This document shows, one piece after another, positions 63,619-64,000 of a DNA stretch of 64,000 nucleotides (its first letter is position 1; each line of letters starts with the position of its first letter). The translations under genes were made by a program, and so were the position numbers. Source of the DNA: Silvibacterium acidisoli (GTDB taxonomy: Bacteria; Acidobacteriota; Terriglobia; Terriglobales; Acidobacteriaceae); contig CP085323.1 in the NCBI GenBank assembly GCA_022870745.1, positions 3,596,001-3,660,000 of the forward strand, read 5' to 3'. The notes under the pieces were generated by a model. That model did not search any database. It saw only the letters and a program-made list of their open reading frames with translations, and was not told the origin of the DNA.

Positions 63619-64000
63619 ATGCAAGCGCGTCACGGATTTTTCTGCACATTTATAGGTGTCCTTAGCCTTGGTTTGTCCGCAACCATGAGCAGCTGTAGCT
63701 CGGGTTCGGCGCCGAAGGTTCTTCCTGGCCAAATCACGCTGGTGAACAACCGCCTCATGCGGGATGGTCAACCATGGGTTCCCCACGGCTTCTTCCAGGT
63801 CGCATTCCAGGCGTCTCCGAACGAGCAGAATGTGCCTAACTTCGAAGCCCAGGCACAGGCGAACTATACGCCGCTGGAGTATTCAAACATGGTGAAGGCA
63901 GGCGCCGATTCTGTTCGAGTCATGCTTGGACAAACCGTCGGGGATCCGCAGAATACACAGTTCTACTCCAAGGATTTTGTGAATCAGTTCATCGCTGCGG
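63619..64000 (+). CDS. GH5-like exported (lipo)protein, 5' part
   Basis: The frame starts at ATG 63619 after GAGGTG and runs off the right edge (127 codons visible). An export segment ends with a possible lipobox (LSATMSSC). The mature start NNRLMRDGQPWVPHGFFQVA, followed by TPLEYSNMVKAGADSVRVML, has the form of the first barrel strands and helix of GH5/cellulase-like glycosidases (an R-G-F/N-type motif after a domain opening, then a dip in which the hero residue is Arg in SVRVML). The catalytic glutamates lie outside the window, so the family call is tentative. Confidence 0.6.
   Translation, partial: MQARHGFFCTFIGVLSLGLSATMSSCSSGSAPKVLPGQITLVNNRLMRDGQPWVPHGFFQVAFQASPNEQNVPNFEAQAQANYTPLEYSNMVKAGADSVRVMLGQTVGDPQNTQFYSKDFVNQFIAA

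Overview
The window is a chromosomal segment of high-GC DNA that most resembles an Acidobacteriota genome of the Terriglobales/Acidobacteriaceae type. The clues are an ADOP-type orphan permease paired with a PadR repressor, secreted GH31 and double beta-helix carbohydrate enzymes, a TonB receptor with a carboxypeptidase-regulatory-like N-terminus, and a division/cell-wall (dcw) cluster opened up by inserted genes. This assignment rests on gene content and family knowledge; no database search was made.

Layout. 1-4.3 kb: 3' end of mraY, then murD, ftsW and murG, closed by a bidirectional terminator. 4.4-7.5 kb (minus strand): two small secreted Gly/Tyr-rich proteins with matching promoter/leader elements, and a secreted type-B carboxylesterase. 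7.6-8.9 kb: murC. 9-22.9 kb: accessory genes inside the dcw locus, namely a GH31 glycosidase, an FAD monooxygenase, a GlsB/YeaQ-type membrane protein, an ADOP permease with PadR, a large double beta-helix/propeller protein, a membrane protein with winged-helix regulator, a cis-prenyltransferase paralogue (frameshifted as read) and a B12-binding radical SAM enzyme. 23-28.3 kb: ftsQ, ftsA, ftsZ and a stand-alone PBP transpeptidase. 28.4-35.4 kb: nnr, tsaE, then on the minus strand xfp-ackA (phosphoketolase to acetate) and a frameshifted amidohydrolase.

35.4-40.7 kb holds the most unusual locus: a compact five-gene plus-strand operon with two paralogous ~70-residue RiPP-type precursor peptides (NHLP/Os1348-like leaders), a class I isoprenoid-synthase-fold enzyme, a free-standing LanM-type dehydratase domain (DUF4135) without a LanC cyclase, and a Ser/Thr kinase with TolB-like and TPR regions whose start codon overlaps the dehydratase stop. 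A pair of mutually exclusive hairpins sits between the second precursor and the enzymes.

40.8-42.6 kb: cytoplasmic GH13 amylase, a 49-residue membrane peptide and tRNA-Arg(CCT). 43-48.8 kb: an NtrC-type sigma54 activator and histidine kinase, divergent from a well-formed -24/-12 promoter that drives an exported Pro-rich protein, a basic-tailed protein and an MFS transporter. 49-64 kb is looser and more AT-rich by eye: an orphan OmpR-type regulator, a TonB-dependent receptor, two beta-propeller proteins, an ICMT-like methyltransferase fusion, a CpxR/CpxA-like pair split by a convergent exported protein, an NTF2-like exported protein and the 5' end of a GH5-like lipoprotein. Several 400-700 bp stretches there contain no convincing gene.
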